From Cryptosporangium aurantiacum (GTDB lineage Bacteria; Actinomycetota; Actinomycetes; Mycobacteriales; Cryptosporangiaceae), in contig NZ_FRCS01000002.1 in NCBI RefSeq assembly GCF_900143005.1, positions 496,001 through 560,000 of the forward strand: a DNA stretch of 64,000 nucleotides, in the 5' to 3' direction. The notes under the pieces were generated by a model, which was not told the DNA's origin, made no database searches, and saw nothing but the letters and a program-made list of their open reading frames with translations. Numbering within the stretch: the first letter of the stretch is position 1; the number at the start of each line of letters is the position of its first letter. Of the stretch, positions 8,419 through 16,560 are shown one piece after another. The translations under genes were made by a program, and so were the position numbers.

Positions 8419-9193
8419 GATCGTCGGCGCACGTGGAGTCATCCGCCGGACGACGTGCCGCCGCCCAGATGTACTCGAACTGCTCCACCCAATACGCGTA
8501 CCAGCGCTCGCTATCGGCCCGCCTCAGCTCGAGGTGCATCCGGGTCACGGTCGATTCGTTGTGAAACCCGTGAAATTCGACGATGACCCGGCCGTGCCGC
8601 TTCTGGGGATCGACGGCGACGATGCTGAAGCCCGGGTTGTAGTCGAGCAGCCGGTGTTCGAACTTGCCGTTGACCTGCCACGTCGACACCGAACCCAGGT
8701 GCCGCAACACGGTGGTGAGCGATTCCCGGAAGTCCTGCAGCGGGTAGGTGACCGAACGGTCGAGCTGTCGCACCGCGAGCGCGACCGCGTCCTTCGCTGC
8801 CGGGTCGAGGACGACGACCCGGACATCGCCGCCCCGGGCCAGCACCGTCTTGCGCAGCAGGTCGAGGTGCGGCATCGAGAGGAAGTTGACGCCGGACGGC
8901 GCAAACACCCACACCTCGGTCGCCGCTTTCAGCCGCGCTGCGAGCGGTACCTCCTCGAACGCCGTTCGGTCGCCGAAGACTTTCGCAACCGAGCCGACCG
9001 GTTCGGGAACCGTGATCCGATACACCAGCAGCGCCATCCCGGCCAGCAGCGCGGCCCACCGGAGGTTGTCGGGTACGACGTCACCGACGACGCTGAGCGT
9101 CGCGAACGTGAGCGCGAGGGCGGCAACGACGTAGACCTCGAGATGCCGTCCGCGCGCGACGTCCCGACCCACCCTCCGGAGCCCAGTTCTCAT
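8405..9193 (-). CDS. Membrane protein with two N-terminal helices and PLD-like cytosolic domain, unknown function
   Basis: 262 residues. Two hydrophobic helices lie at about 20-40 and 45-62, followed by a cytosolic domain of about 190 residues. The segment EVWVFAPSGVNFLSM...LLRKTVLARGGDVRVVVLDP (about 92-134) has the strand-helix-strand pattern seen in the N-terminal half of phospholipase D-like folds in conflict and sensor proteins, but no HKD (HxKxxxxD) motif is visible, so it should be catalytically dead or not a PLD. Later text includes WYAYWVEQFEYIWAAARR. It starts 37 nt after the second nSTAND gene and is the last gene of the SIR2-nSTAND-nSTAND operon. Membrane anchoring suggests a sensor or effector role (inference). 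I cannot assign a family with certainty. Confidence 0.75.
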   Translation of the reverse strand: MRTGLRRVGRDVARGRHLEVYVVAALALTFATLSVVGDVVPDNLRWAALLAGMALLVYRITVPEPVGSVAKVFGDRTAFEEVPLAARLKAATEVWVFAPSGVNFLSMPHLDLLRKTVLARGGDVRVVVLDPAAKDAVALAVRQLDRSVTYPLQDFRESLTTVLRHLGSVSTWQVNGKFEHRLLDYNPGFSIVAVDPQKRHGRVIVEFHGFHNESTVTRMHLELRRADSERWYAYWVEQFEYIWAAARRPADDSTCADDPAAV

Positions 9194-9230
9194 ACCGCGA
9201 CGTTCCTCTCCACGGAGCGTGCTTCACGGG

Positions 9231-11033
9231 TCACGCGGCTGGTTCGCCGATCGCGGTCACTGTCGCCAGCGCCTGGTCCCGCATGTCGAGAACGTCCGTG
9301 CGGCGAGCCAGGTCCGGCGAGATCCGTACCGCGCTGTCGAGGTCGTCGAGTGCGGCGTCCGGTTGGCCGAGCAGAAGAAGCGTGCGGGCTCGCCCCAGCA
9401 GTGCGTCCACCGCGCCGGGCTCGACCGTCAGCACATCGGTGAGGACGCCGTGTGCCGCCTGCGGTTGCCCGGCCCCGCAGAGCGCATCGGCCAAATCGAC
9501 CTTGAGCTCGGGACTTCCCGGCGATACACGCGCCGCCACCTGTAGATCGGCGATCGCGTCGACGAACCTGCCGCACCGCAGGTGCAAGCTCCCGGTGGCG
9601 GCGAGCAGACGGCCGACGGCCGTGAGGTCCTCCATTGTCGCGAACAGCCCCGCCGCCTCGCCGTACCGTCGCTCGGCCTCGCCCGTCCGGCCCTGCCGCA
9701 CGGCGATATCCGCCAGCAGCGAGGTCGCGTCAGCGCGCAGCCGGACGTCCCCATCAGCACTGAGCCGAATCGCCTCGACCGCACGATGGGCGGCGAGCTC
9801 GGGATCCCCGGCGGCCAACGCACCCTCAGCTGCCCGGAGTTGACGCTGCGCGGCTCCGAGTCCCTGGCTCGGGGTGAGGCCCGCCATTGCCAGGATCGGC
9901 GCCACCAGCCGGTCATGGGACAGCCAGTACCAGCGTGATCCGGCCCGGTAGTCCACGACCAGGATGTGTCGGCGCTCGAACTCGCGGGCGACCGCCACCG
10001 GCACACCGGCGGTCTCGGGTGTTCCCTCATAGACCGTCCCCCGGGTACCGAGGTCGGTGACGAACGCCTGCGCGAGCCACTGCCACAGTTCGGACTCCGG
10101 GATTCCGCTCTCCGCGCTGACCTCCTCAACCGCGCTTACACAGAAGTCCCCGAGCGACACCCCCACGTCGCCGTGGGCATTGCGGACTCCGAGGGTGATA
10201 GTCCGAGCCGACTCCGGCAGCGCGCGCCAGAGCGCGGTGCAGGCCAGCTGGAGGTGCAGCGGCTCGATCGCGTCGCGACCGCCGCTCCGCAACTCGGCCA
10301 CGAGCTGTTCGGCCACGCCCGCGGCGTACGACCGGGTCGTTCGCTCCACCGGTTTCGTGACGGCTTCCAGTGCCGCTTCGCTGTCCAACGGCTCCAGCGG
10401 GAAGTGGCTATCCGGGCCGCCGCCGAGCGCCGGTAGATACGGCTCGAGGTCATCGAGCGCTTCCTCGCGCACCGCCAGCAGCAGGTGGACGTCCGATACC
10501 GACGCGACCGCCTCGGCCAGCTCGCCGAGAAACTCTGCATGGCATTGTCCGCGATCGGGAACGTCGACGAACAGCTCCTCGAACTGGTCCACCGGAGCCA
10601 AGAGCGGCAGTCCGGCACCGGCCTCCTCGCGTCGCCGCCGAAGGAATCCGACGATCGTCCGGCCGGCGAGCTGTTCCGACGGCGTGTTCGGTGACCAGGA
10701 CGACAGCAGCGCACGCTGATACGGGTTGCCGTTCGGCAGACGACCGGACCCGAGCGAAATACGGCCGACCGGGAGAACCACCGCGGGTCGGTGTGGACGC
10801 CCGACGCCGAACAGCGGGATCACTCCGGCCCGTAACAGGGACGTCTTTCCGATTCCGGAGGCTCCGTGGAGCACGACGAGCCGGTTCCCGATCCATCGGC
10901 GCCGGAGTGCCTCTGCCTCTTCGGCCCGGCCGAAGAACCGGTCGTGGTCGTCCGTGTTGAACGGGCGACTGCCCAGGTAGGGACCGAGATCGACCGACGG
11001 CGTCGAGATACCTCGGTTCAGGTAATCCGTCAT
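9231..11033 (-). CDS. nSTAND1-type NTPase with C-terminal TPR repeats
   Basis: 600 residues. An N-terminal adaptor-like stretch YLGSRPFNTDDHDRFFGR leads into a STAND NTPase: Walker A GASGIGKT (57-64), Walker B PVDQFEELF (147-155), and the arginine finger/sensor strand LLLAVREEALDDL (about 188-200). A winged-helix-like region (SHDRLVAPIL) follows, then about 200 residues of alpha repeats with TPR spacing. STAND proteins act as signal-triggered oligomerising switches; nSTAND members are common in bacterial anti-phage and kin-conflict systems. The ATG overlaps the stop of the upstream paralogue (ATGA). Compared with that paralogue it keeps the sensor arginine. Confidence 0.88.
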   Translation of the reverse strand: MTDYLNRGISTPSVDLGPYLGSRPFNTDDHDRFFGRAEEAEALRRRWIGNRLVVLHGASGIGKTSLLRAGVIPLFGVGRPHRPAVVLPVGRISLGSGRLPNGNPYQRALLSSWSPNTPSEQLAGRTIVGFLRRRREEAGAGLPLLAPVDQFEELFVDVPDRGQCHAEFLGELAEAVASVSDVHLLLAVREEALDDLEPYLPALGGGPDSHFPLEPLDSEAALEAVTKPVERTTRSYAAGVAEQLVAELRSGGRDAIEPLHLQLACTALWRALPESARTITLGVRNAHGDVGVSLGDFCVSAVEEVSAESGIPESELWQWLAQAFVTDLGTRGTVYEGTPETAGVPVAVAREFERRHILVVDYRAGSRWYWLSHDRLVAPILAMAGLTPSQGLGAAQRQLRAAEGALAAGDPELAAHRAVEAIRLSADGDVRLRADATSLLADIAVRQGRTGEAERRYGEAAGLFATMEDLTAVGRLLAATGSLHLRCGRFVDAIADLQVAARVSPGSPELKVDLADALCGAGQPQAAHGVLTDVLTVEPGAVDALLGRARTLLLLGQPDAALDDLDSAVRISPDLARRTDVLDMRDQALATVTAIGEPAA

Positions 11034-12817
11034 AACGACTCACCCTCCGCCCGGCGTCGGGCGACGCCCAGGGCATCCGCGACGTCGGCCCTCGCCGCCG
11101 CCGCAGGGTCGAACCTGATGGCGTCCGCGAAGTCGGCCAGGGCCGAGCGGTATTCGTGCAGCTCGACGAGGATCAAACCGCGCTCCACCAACGCGCTCGC
11201 TTCCCCCCGGTACGCGCTCAGATAGGCGCTCAGAACCGCTGCCGATGCCCTCCGCTCACCAGCGGATCGGAGCGCACGAGCGAGGTTGATCGTGATCGCC
11301 GCGTCGCCGGGATTCGCCTGCGAAGCCGCCTGCAGTTCCTCGATCGCCTGCGTCACCCGATCGGTCGCCAGGTAGAGCCGGCCGAGTTCAGCTTGCACTC
11401 GACCGATCGACATCGGATCGCCGAGGGCCGAGAACTGCTGCACGGCGAGCACGAGGTGCGTCTCGGCTTCCAGATGATGTCCGATGCGGAACGCGACGAC
11501 GCCACGCAGAAACGCGCCCTCGGCACGGACGAGCGAGTCGTCACCGCTGGTGTCGACAGCCTCGGCGGCACGCCGCTCCGCCGTCGGCAGATCGCCGGCC
11601 TTCAGTGCCTGTTCGGCTTCCCAGAGCAGCTCGGCCGGTAACCGAGAGGGTCTGAGCCACGGTCGGCCACCCAGCCGGATCGGCTCCACCAAGCGGTCGT
11701 GGGTGATCTCGTACCAGCGCTGCCCATCTTCCGCGACCGAGGTGATCAGGGAGCGACGGAGCAGCACCTCGACAACCGCCGTCGGAACGTCGCTGTCCGG
11801 GAGTTCGTCGACCGGGACCGGTCGTCGTGTCCCGATCTCCGTGATGAAGGTGCGAGACAGGATCTCCCACACCCACCCCTCCGGGACATCGCCCGCGTCA
11901 GCCGCAGCAGCAACGATCTCCGCGCAGTAGGCCCGGAGCACGTGGTGCCCGTCGACCTCGGGCAACAGATCGGTCACCCGGATCACGTCCGCGTGGCGTC
12001 GCGCCCAGGCCGCCGCGCAGCAGACCTGCAAGAGCATCGGGTCTACCGGTTCCTCGCGGTTCTCGATCTCGCCGCGCAGCACGGTGGAAGTCGCGACCTT
12101 CGCCCGTTCCACCAGGACGGTGAGGGCATCCGGAGCGAATTCGATCCCGGTGCCGACGAGCGGGCGGGTCGCTGCCTCGATCGCGTCCTCGGGCGTCAGC
12201 GAGAGCAGTCGGTACCGCCGGTGCGGCAGAGCATCGAGCACGTCCTCGACCGCCATCAGATCGCCGATCTGTTCGGTTCCGATCGACACCAGCAGATGCA
12301 CCCCGGCCACCTCCTCCAACGCCTCGGCGAGTAGCTCGATGAAGTCCTCCCGGTGATGCCGGGAACGACTACCACCGGTGAACAGATCCTCGAACTGATC
12401 GATAGCGCAGAGCAATGGCCTGCGTTCCGCTTTTCCGACATCGAACTGCTGCACATACTGGTTCAGGACGACGTCCAGTGGCTGGCCAACCCATTCGACG
12501 TCCGGAAACCAGGTGGACAGGAGCGTTTCCAGGTACGGGTTGGAAAGGTTTGTCGCGCTGGGCGGGCCCGGCGCGATCCGTCCTACCGGCAATACCGCCG
12601 CAGTGTCCGCATAGTCCACTGACAGCGCGGGCAGAACTCCAGCATTCAGTAACGAACTCTTGCCCACCCCGGAACTCCCGAAGAGCACCAGGAGTTGTGA
12701 ACCGAGCCACAGATCCACCACCTCCCCGATTTCGCGGGAACGTCCGTGAAATCGGTCCCGGTCGAACTCGGTGTACGCGCGGAGTCCGACGTATGGGTCC
12801 GTCGGGTACGTAGTCAC
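11030..12817 (-). CDS. nSTAND1-type NTPase with C-terminal TPR repeats (paralogue lacking sensor arginine)
   Basis: 595 residues from a GTG whose last two bases are the start of the SIR2 gene's TGA (GTGA overlap). It begins VTTYPTDPYVGLRAYTEFDR. Walker A is GSSGVGKS (47-54) and Walker B AIDQFEDLF (138-146). The position that holds VREE in the neighbouring paralogue reads SIGTEQIGDL (about 178-187), so the usual sensor arginine is missing. TPR-like helices fill the last 190 residues. An open frame extends upstream to 13045 but that part is antisense-like sequence inside the SIR2 gene. The two paralogues share architecture, length and the DRFxGR entry motif, so they arose by tandem duplication and may form a hetero-oligomer in which one member has lost full ATPase control (inference). 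Confidence 0.87.
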   Translation of the reverse strand: MTTYPTDPYVGLRAYTEFDRDRFHGRSREIGEVVDLWLGSQLLVLFGSSGVGKSSLLNAGVLPALSVDYADTAAVLPVGRIAPGPPSATNLSNPYLETLLSTWFPDVEWVGQPLDVVLNQYVQQFDVGKAERRPLLCAIDQFEDLFTGGSRSRHHREDFIELLAEALEEVAGVHLLVSIGTEQIGDLMAVEDVLDALPHRRYRLLSLTPEDAIEAATRPLVGTGIEFAPDALTVLVERAKVATSTVLRGEIENREEPVDPMLLQVCCAAAWARRHADVIRVTDLLPEVDGHHVLRAYCAEIVAAAADAGDVPEGWVWEILSRTFITEIGTRRPVPVDELPDSDVPTAVVEVLLRRSLITSVAEDGQRWYEITHDRLVEPIRLGGRPWLRPSRLPAELLWEAEQALKAGDLPTAERRAAEAVDTSGDDSLVRAEGAFLRGVVAFRIGHHLEAETHLVLAVQQFSALGDPMSIGRVQAELGRLYLATDRVTQAIEELQAASQANPGDAAITINLARALRSAGERRASAAVLSAYLSAYRGEASALVERGLILVELHEYRSALADFADAIRFDPAAAARADVADALGVARRRAEGESL

Positions 12818-13704
12818 GAGGTACCGCCGCGTCTGGTCAACTCCGCGAAGAACGACTCTGCTGTCCCCCAGTAGACGCTGATGTTCCAGTGCGCGAGATA
12901 CCGCTCCAGATAGGTCTTCGCGTGCTGCGCGGTCTCCCTCCGGCGATCCGACAACGGCGGTAACAACTGAATGCTCACGTGCCGCCGCCATTGCACGCGC
13001 GCGGTCGCCTTGAACAAGCCGTGGAACAGCGCCCGGAACGTCCAATCGTGCAGGCTGTAGCCGACGAACAACAGCGGCCGATGCGTAATCGCCGGGTAGA
13101 GAGGGCCGGGGAGCAGTCGCCGGTACTGGCTGCGCTGGTCGCGTGCCAGGTTGAGCATGAATTCGAGGTAGTCGTCCTCGGTGACGACCAGCGTCCGTGC
13201 ACTGTGGAAGCTGCCGTGCAGGTGATAGACGAGCGGTTGAGGCACCGTGAATTCAGCATCGCGGGGCAGGCTGACGTCGTCACGCGACCTGCCGGTGGCC
13301 GCCCACGGGCACAAACCGGTCACCGCCTTCCGGTTGACCGCGGCGAGCGCAGACGCCATGTAGTCGTCGTAGTTGGTGGTGAGGTAGATCGGTAACGGGA
13401 ACCCCGCCAGAGCCGAGTGAGGCTCCGCCGGGTCGCCACCGCGCGGCGGCGAGCAGCTGCGTAACCGCCGGCAGACCCAGTCCTTGAAGTACACGGCATC
13501 GCCGGTGACGCTCACCGCGTACTGACTCACGCGAGCCAGGTCCTCACGGTCCTCGAGGAACGGATAGTCGTACCGTAGTGCGATTTCCCGGCTGAGCTCA
13601 CGGGCGGTCGGCAGAGTGCCGCTACAGGCCCCTGCGCCGATGAACGGAGTGCAGTCCCCCCGGGACAACTGATCAATCAACCTCTGCCAGTCAGCATCGT
13701 CCAC
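12814..13704 (-). CDS. SIR2-like domain protein (probable NADase effector)
   Basis: 296 residues. The SIR2-fold signatures are the NAD-binding GAGAC loop (FIGAGACSG, 21-29), the conserved asparagine in LTTNYDDY (108-115), the catalytic-type histidine in YHLHGSF (160-166) and VGYSLHDWTF (about 215-224). This set is typical of SIR2 domains in defence proteins (ThsA, DSR, SIR2-STAND and related systems), which hydrolyse NAD+ to stop growth. Start is GTG with GGGGGG upstream. It is the first gene of the operon with two nSTAND ATPases, so those ATPases may sense a trigger and activate this NADase. A protein-deacetylase role is less likely because the zinc-ribbon cysteines of classical sirtuins are absent. 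Confidence 0.87.
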   Translation of the reverse strand: MDDADWQRLIDQLSRGDCTPFIGAGACSGTLPTARELSREIALRYDYPFLEDREDLARVSQYAVSVTGDAVYFKDWVCRRLRSCSPPRGGDPAEPHSALAGFPLPIYLTTNYDDYMASALAAVNRKAVTGLCPWAATGRSRDDVSLPRDAEFTVPQPLVYHLHGSFHSARTLVVTEDDYLEFMLNLARDQRSQYRRLLPGPLYPAITHRPLLFVGYSLHDWTFRALFHGLFKATARVQWRRHVSIQLLPPLSDRRRETAQHAKTYLERYLAHWNISVYWGTAESFFAELTRRGGTS

Positions 13705-13995
13705 CTACGCCCCCCAATCCGATCCAGATGCCGCCTCGCGTCGAACCCAGCCACGGCCTGGTCGACACGGTCCGACAGCCGACCGGTCAGCCCTGAGGGT
13801 AAGTGATGATCGGTAGTACCGGACGGCGAAGCAGTGAACGCTCATCCCCCGCCGTAACTCCTATCCCGACAAAGTTCGCAGCAATAACGCCGGGGCCGAA
13901 TATGCCACTCCAACACCAAAACCCTTTCAGTACCGGAACACGCACTAGTCGGCAGTTAGAGTGCACCTAAGTCACCCGCCGATCCGGGAGGGCCC
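13705..13995. promoter_or_regulatory. Divergent promoter region between SIR2 operon and fxsT
   Basis: 291 nt between the start of the SIR2 gene (minus) and fxsT (plus). It must carry promoters for both. It is visibly less GC-rich than its surroundings at 13850-13970. No clear -35/-10 pair or palindromic operator was identified by eye. Confidence 0.45.
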
Positions 13996-16560
13996 ATGAC
14001 GACGATCGCCGAGCGGGGTACCGGCGGGGGCGTGCCGGCCATCTGGGGCAACGTCCCGCAGCGCAACCGAAACTTCACCGGGCGAGAGACACTGTTGGAA
14101 CGACTTCGGGATCAGATGAGCGGCGATCAGGACGTGACGGCCGTTCTGCAACAAGCGCTCCAAGGACTCGGTGGCGTCGGGAAAACACAACTGGCCATCG
14201 AATACGCGTACCGCTTCAGCTCGTCCTACGACATCGTATGGTGGGTCTCAGCCGACCAGTCTGTCCTCCTCCGGTCCTCCTTGGCTGCACTCGCGCCACG
14301 CCTCGGACTATCAGTCGCTCCCGGGCGGGTTGAGGACGCCCTGGCTGCGGTGCTCGATGCGCTGCGCCGCGGGGAACCTTACAAGCGTTGGCTGTTGATC
14401 TTCGATAACGCTGATCAGCCGGAAGCAATCCGCGACCTAATTCCCAACGGACCCGGCCATGTACTCGTGACATCGCGAAACCACCGGTGGAAAGGCGTCA
14501 CCGAAACTATCGAGGTGGATGTATTCAGTCGAGCGGAAAGTCTTGACTTCCTCCGCAAGCGTGTTCCGGATATCGATGAGACAGCGGCTACCCAACTCGC
14601 CGACGAACTCGGCGACCTCCCGATCGCGCTCGAACAAGCTGCCGCCCTTCAGGTCGAGTCCGGGATGTCGGTCGGCGATTATCTCGACTTGCTGCACGAC
14701 GCCGGTAGCCGTCTCCTCGGAGAGAACAAGCCGACGGATTACCCGGTACCGGTCGCCGCTGCCTGGAGCCTGTCGATGGCCCAGGTCCGGAAGCACATGC
14801 CGCTCGCGATGGACCTGCTGCGCCGGTGCGCCTACTTCGGACCGGAGCCGATCCCGCGCGACCTGCTCACCCGCGGCCGATACGTACTCACATCGCCGTT
14901 CGGTGAGGCCCTCCGCGACCCGCTCACGGTCAGCCGCGGCATGCGGGAGCTGGGGCGGTATGCGTTGGCTCGGATGGACAACAGCCGCGGCACCATCCAG
15001 GTGCACCGACTGATCCAGCGCCTGGTCCGGGACGAATTGACGCCGGACGAGGCGAACGAAATGCAGCACGACGTCCACCTTCTCTTGGCATCGGTGGACC
15101 CGCTGGACCCGGACGAGCCGAACACCTGGTCCAGCTATGCCGAGCTGATCGTGCACGTCGGACCGTCCGACGCGGCGCGCTGCACCCACCCCGACGTCCG
15201 CCGTCTAATCCGCCACCTGGCGCGATACTTGTACAACGTCGGTGACTACACGAACTGCATGCGCGAGATCGATTTCGCGCTCAAGCAGTGGGAAACCGAC
15301 TCCGGCGAGGACGATGCCGACGTGCTCCGGCTCCGCAACCAGAAGGCTGACGTGCTTTGGGCACTGGGCCAGTACCCGGAGGCGTACGAGATTCGCAAAT
15401 TGAACGTCGAACACGAGGCGACCGTTCTGGGCGAAAATCACGAGGAGACGCTGCAAGACCTTAATGGCCGAGGTGCGGATCTCCGGGCGCGCGGCGAGTT
15501 CGCCCAGGCGCTCATCCTGGATCAGGACTCGCTGGACCGACACCGGCAGGTTTTCGGCCGGGATCACACCGCCACATTCAACGCAGCCAACAACCTTGCG
15601 GTCGACTTCGCGCTGAACGGTCGTTACAAGGAAGCTTTGAGGCTAGACGAGCAGACGTACGAGGAGCGCCGCGACTTCTACGGCCGTGACGACGTTCCGA
15701 TCGTCGCATTCACCCTCAACTCGATCGCGCGGGACTACCGGCAGGCCGGACACCACTCCGAAGCGCTGGAACGTGCCCGAGTCGCGAACAACGCATTCGA
15801 GGACCTGGTTCGCCAACGCATCTTGTACCCCGACCACGCTTGGGTTCTGCTACAAACCCGCAACTACTCGATCGCCCTCCGGACAGTCGGCGAGGTCCAC
15901 GCCGCCCTGCAGCTCGCACGCACGGTCTACGCGGACTACCAGCGCAGTCGCAGTTCCGGGCCTCGCCATCCGGACACGTTGGCGGCGGCTGTCACGTTGG
16001 GCAACGCGCTACGGTCGGCGGAGCAGTACCAGGAAGCCGAGGAGCTGATCGAGGAGACAGTCGAGCGCTACCGTGCGGTCTTGGGAGACCACCCCTACAC
16101 GCACGCCTGCGCGGTGAACCTGGCAATCGTGCGCCGTTATCTTGGCGTCCAGTCATCCCAACCTGGACTGGTCGACAATGCTCGCGGTCTCCTCGAGGAA
16201 GCCCAGGCGGCCCTCACCAGGTTGCTCGGCGACCAGCACCATTACACGCTGACCGCGGCCAACGCGCTGGCCACCACTTGTTCTGCGAGTGCCGACATAG
16301 ACCGCGCCTACCAACTAGACGCCGAGGTGCTACCGAAGTTCCGGGACCTGCTCGGCGACGAGCATCCGCACACCCTGGCCGCAGCAACTAACCTGGCCGT
16401 GGATCTCCGCGTCCTTGACCGAATCGGGGAGGCGGACGAGCTACTGACGGCGACGCTCGAGATCTACCGGCGCACGCTGGGGAGCGATCATCCGGAAACG
16501 CTCGCCGCGGAGACCGGAACGGAGCGGATCGCGGTCGATTTCGATCCCACCCCGATCTGA
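13996..16560 (+). CDS. fxsT: FxSxx-COOH system NB-ARC/TPR protein
   Basis: 854 residues. The N-terminus (VPAIWGNVPQRNRNFTGRE) is the usual opening of the FxSxx-COOH system tetratricopeptide protein. The NB-ARC NTPase has a P-loop GLGGVGKT (57-64), Walker B WLLIFDNAD (about 133-141), VLVTSRN and the GLPL-like DLPIALEQAA. About ten TPR-type helical repeats fill residues 420-840 (for example NNLAVDFALNGRYKEAL). ATG at 13996 follows GGGAGG. The family accompanies FxsA/FxsB peptide systems and is thought to sense or present the modified peptide; the function is not settled. Its last 73 nt overlap, antisense, the 3' end of the HExxH gene. Confidence 0.9.
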   Translation: MTTIAERGTGGGVPAIWGNVPQRNRNFTGRETLLERLRDQMSGDQDVTAVLQQALQGLGGVGKTQLAIEYAYRFSSSYDIVWWVSADQSVLLRSSLAALAPRLGLSVAPGRVEDALAAVLDALRRGEPYKRWLLIFDNADQPEAIRDLIPNGPGHVLVTSRNHRWKGVTETIEVDVFSRAESLDFLRKRVPDIDETAATQLADELGDLPIALEQAAALQVESGMSVGDYLDLLHDAGSRLLGENKPTDYPVPVAAAWSLSMAQVRKHMPLAMDLLRRCAYFGPEPIPRDLLTRGRYVLTSPFGEALRDPLTVSRGMRELGRYALARMDNSRGTIQVHRLIQRLVRDELTPDEANEMQHDVHLLLASVDPLDPDEPNTWSSYAELIVHVGPSDAARCTHPDVRRLIRHLARYLYNVGDYTNCMREIDFALKQWETDSGEDDADVLRLRNQKADVLWALGQYPEAYEIRKLNVEHEATVLGENHEETLQDLNGRGADLRARGEFAQALILDQDSLDRHRQVFGRDHTATFNAANNLAVDFALNGRYKEALRLDEQTYEERRDFYGRDDVPIVAFTLNSIARDYRQAGHHSEALERARVANNAFEDLVRQRILYPDHAWVLLQTRNYSIALRTVGEVHAALQLARTVYADYQRSRSSGPRHPDTLAAAVTLGNALRSAEQYQEAEELIEETVERYRAVLGDHPYTHACAVNLAIVRRYLGVQSSQPGLVDNARGLLEEAQAALTRLLGDQHHYTLTAANALATTCSASADIDRAYQLDAEVLPKFRDLLGDEHPHTLAAATNLAVDLRVLDRIGEADELLTATLEIYRRTLGSDHPETLAAETGTERIAVDFDPTPI

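Noticed and set aside
12818-13045. Longer N-terminus for the first nSTAND protein
   Set aside because: It would lie wholly within the SIR2 gene; the GTGA overlap start gives a length matching the paralogue.
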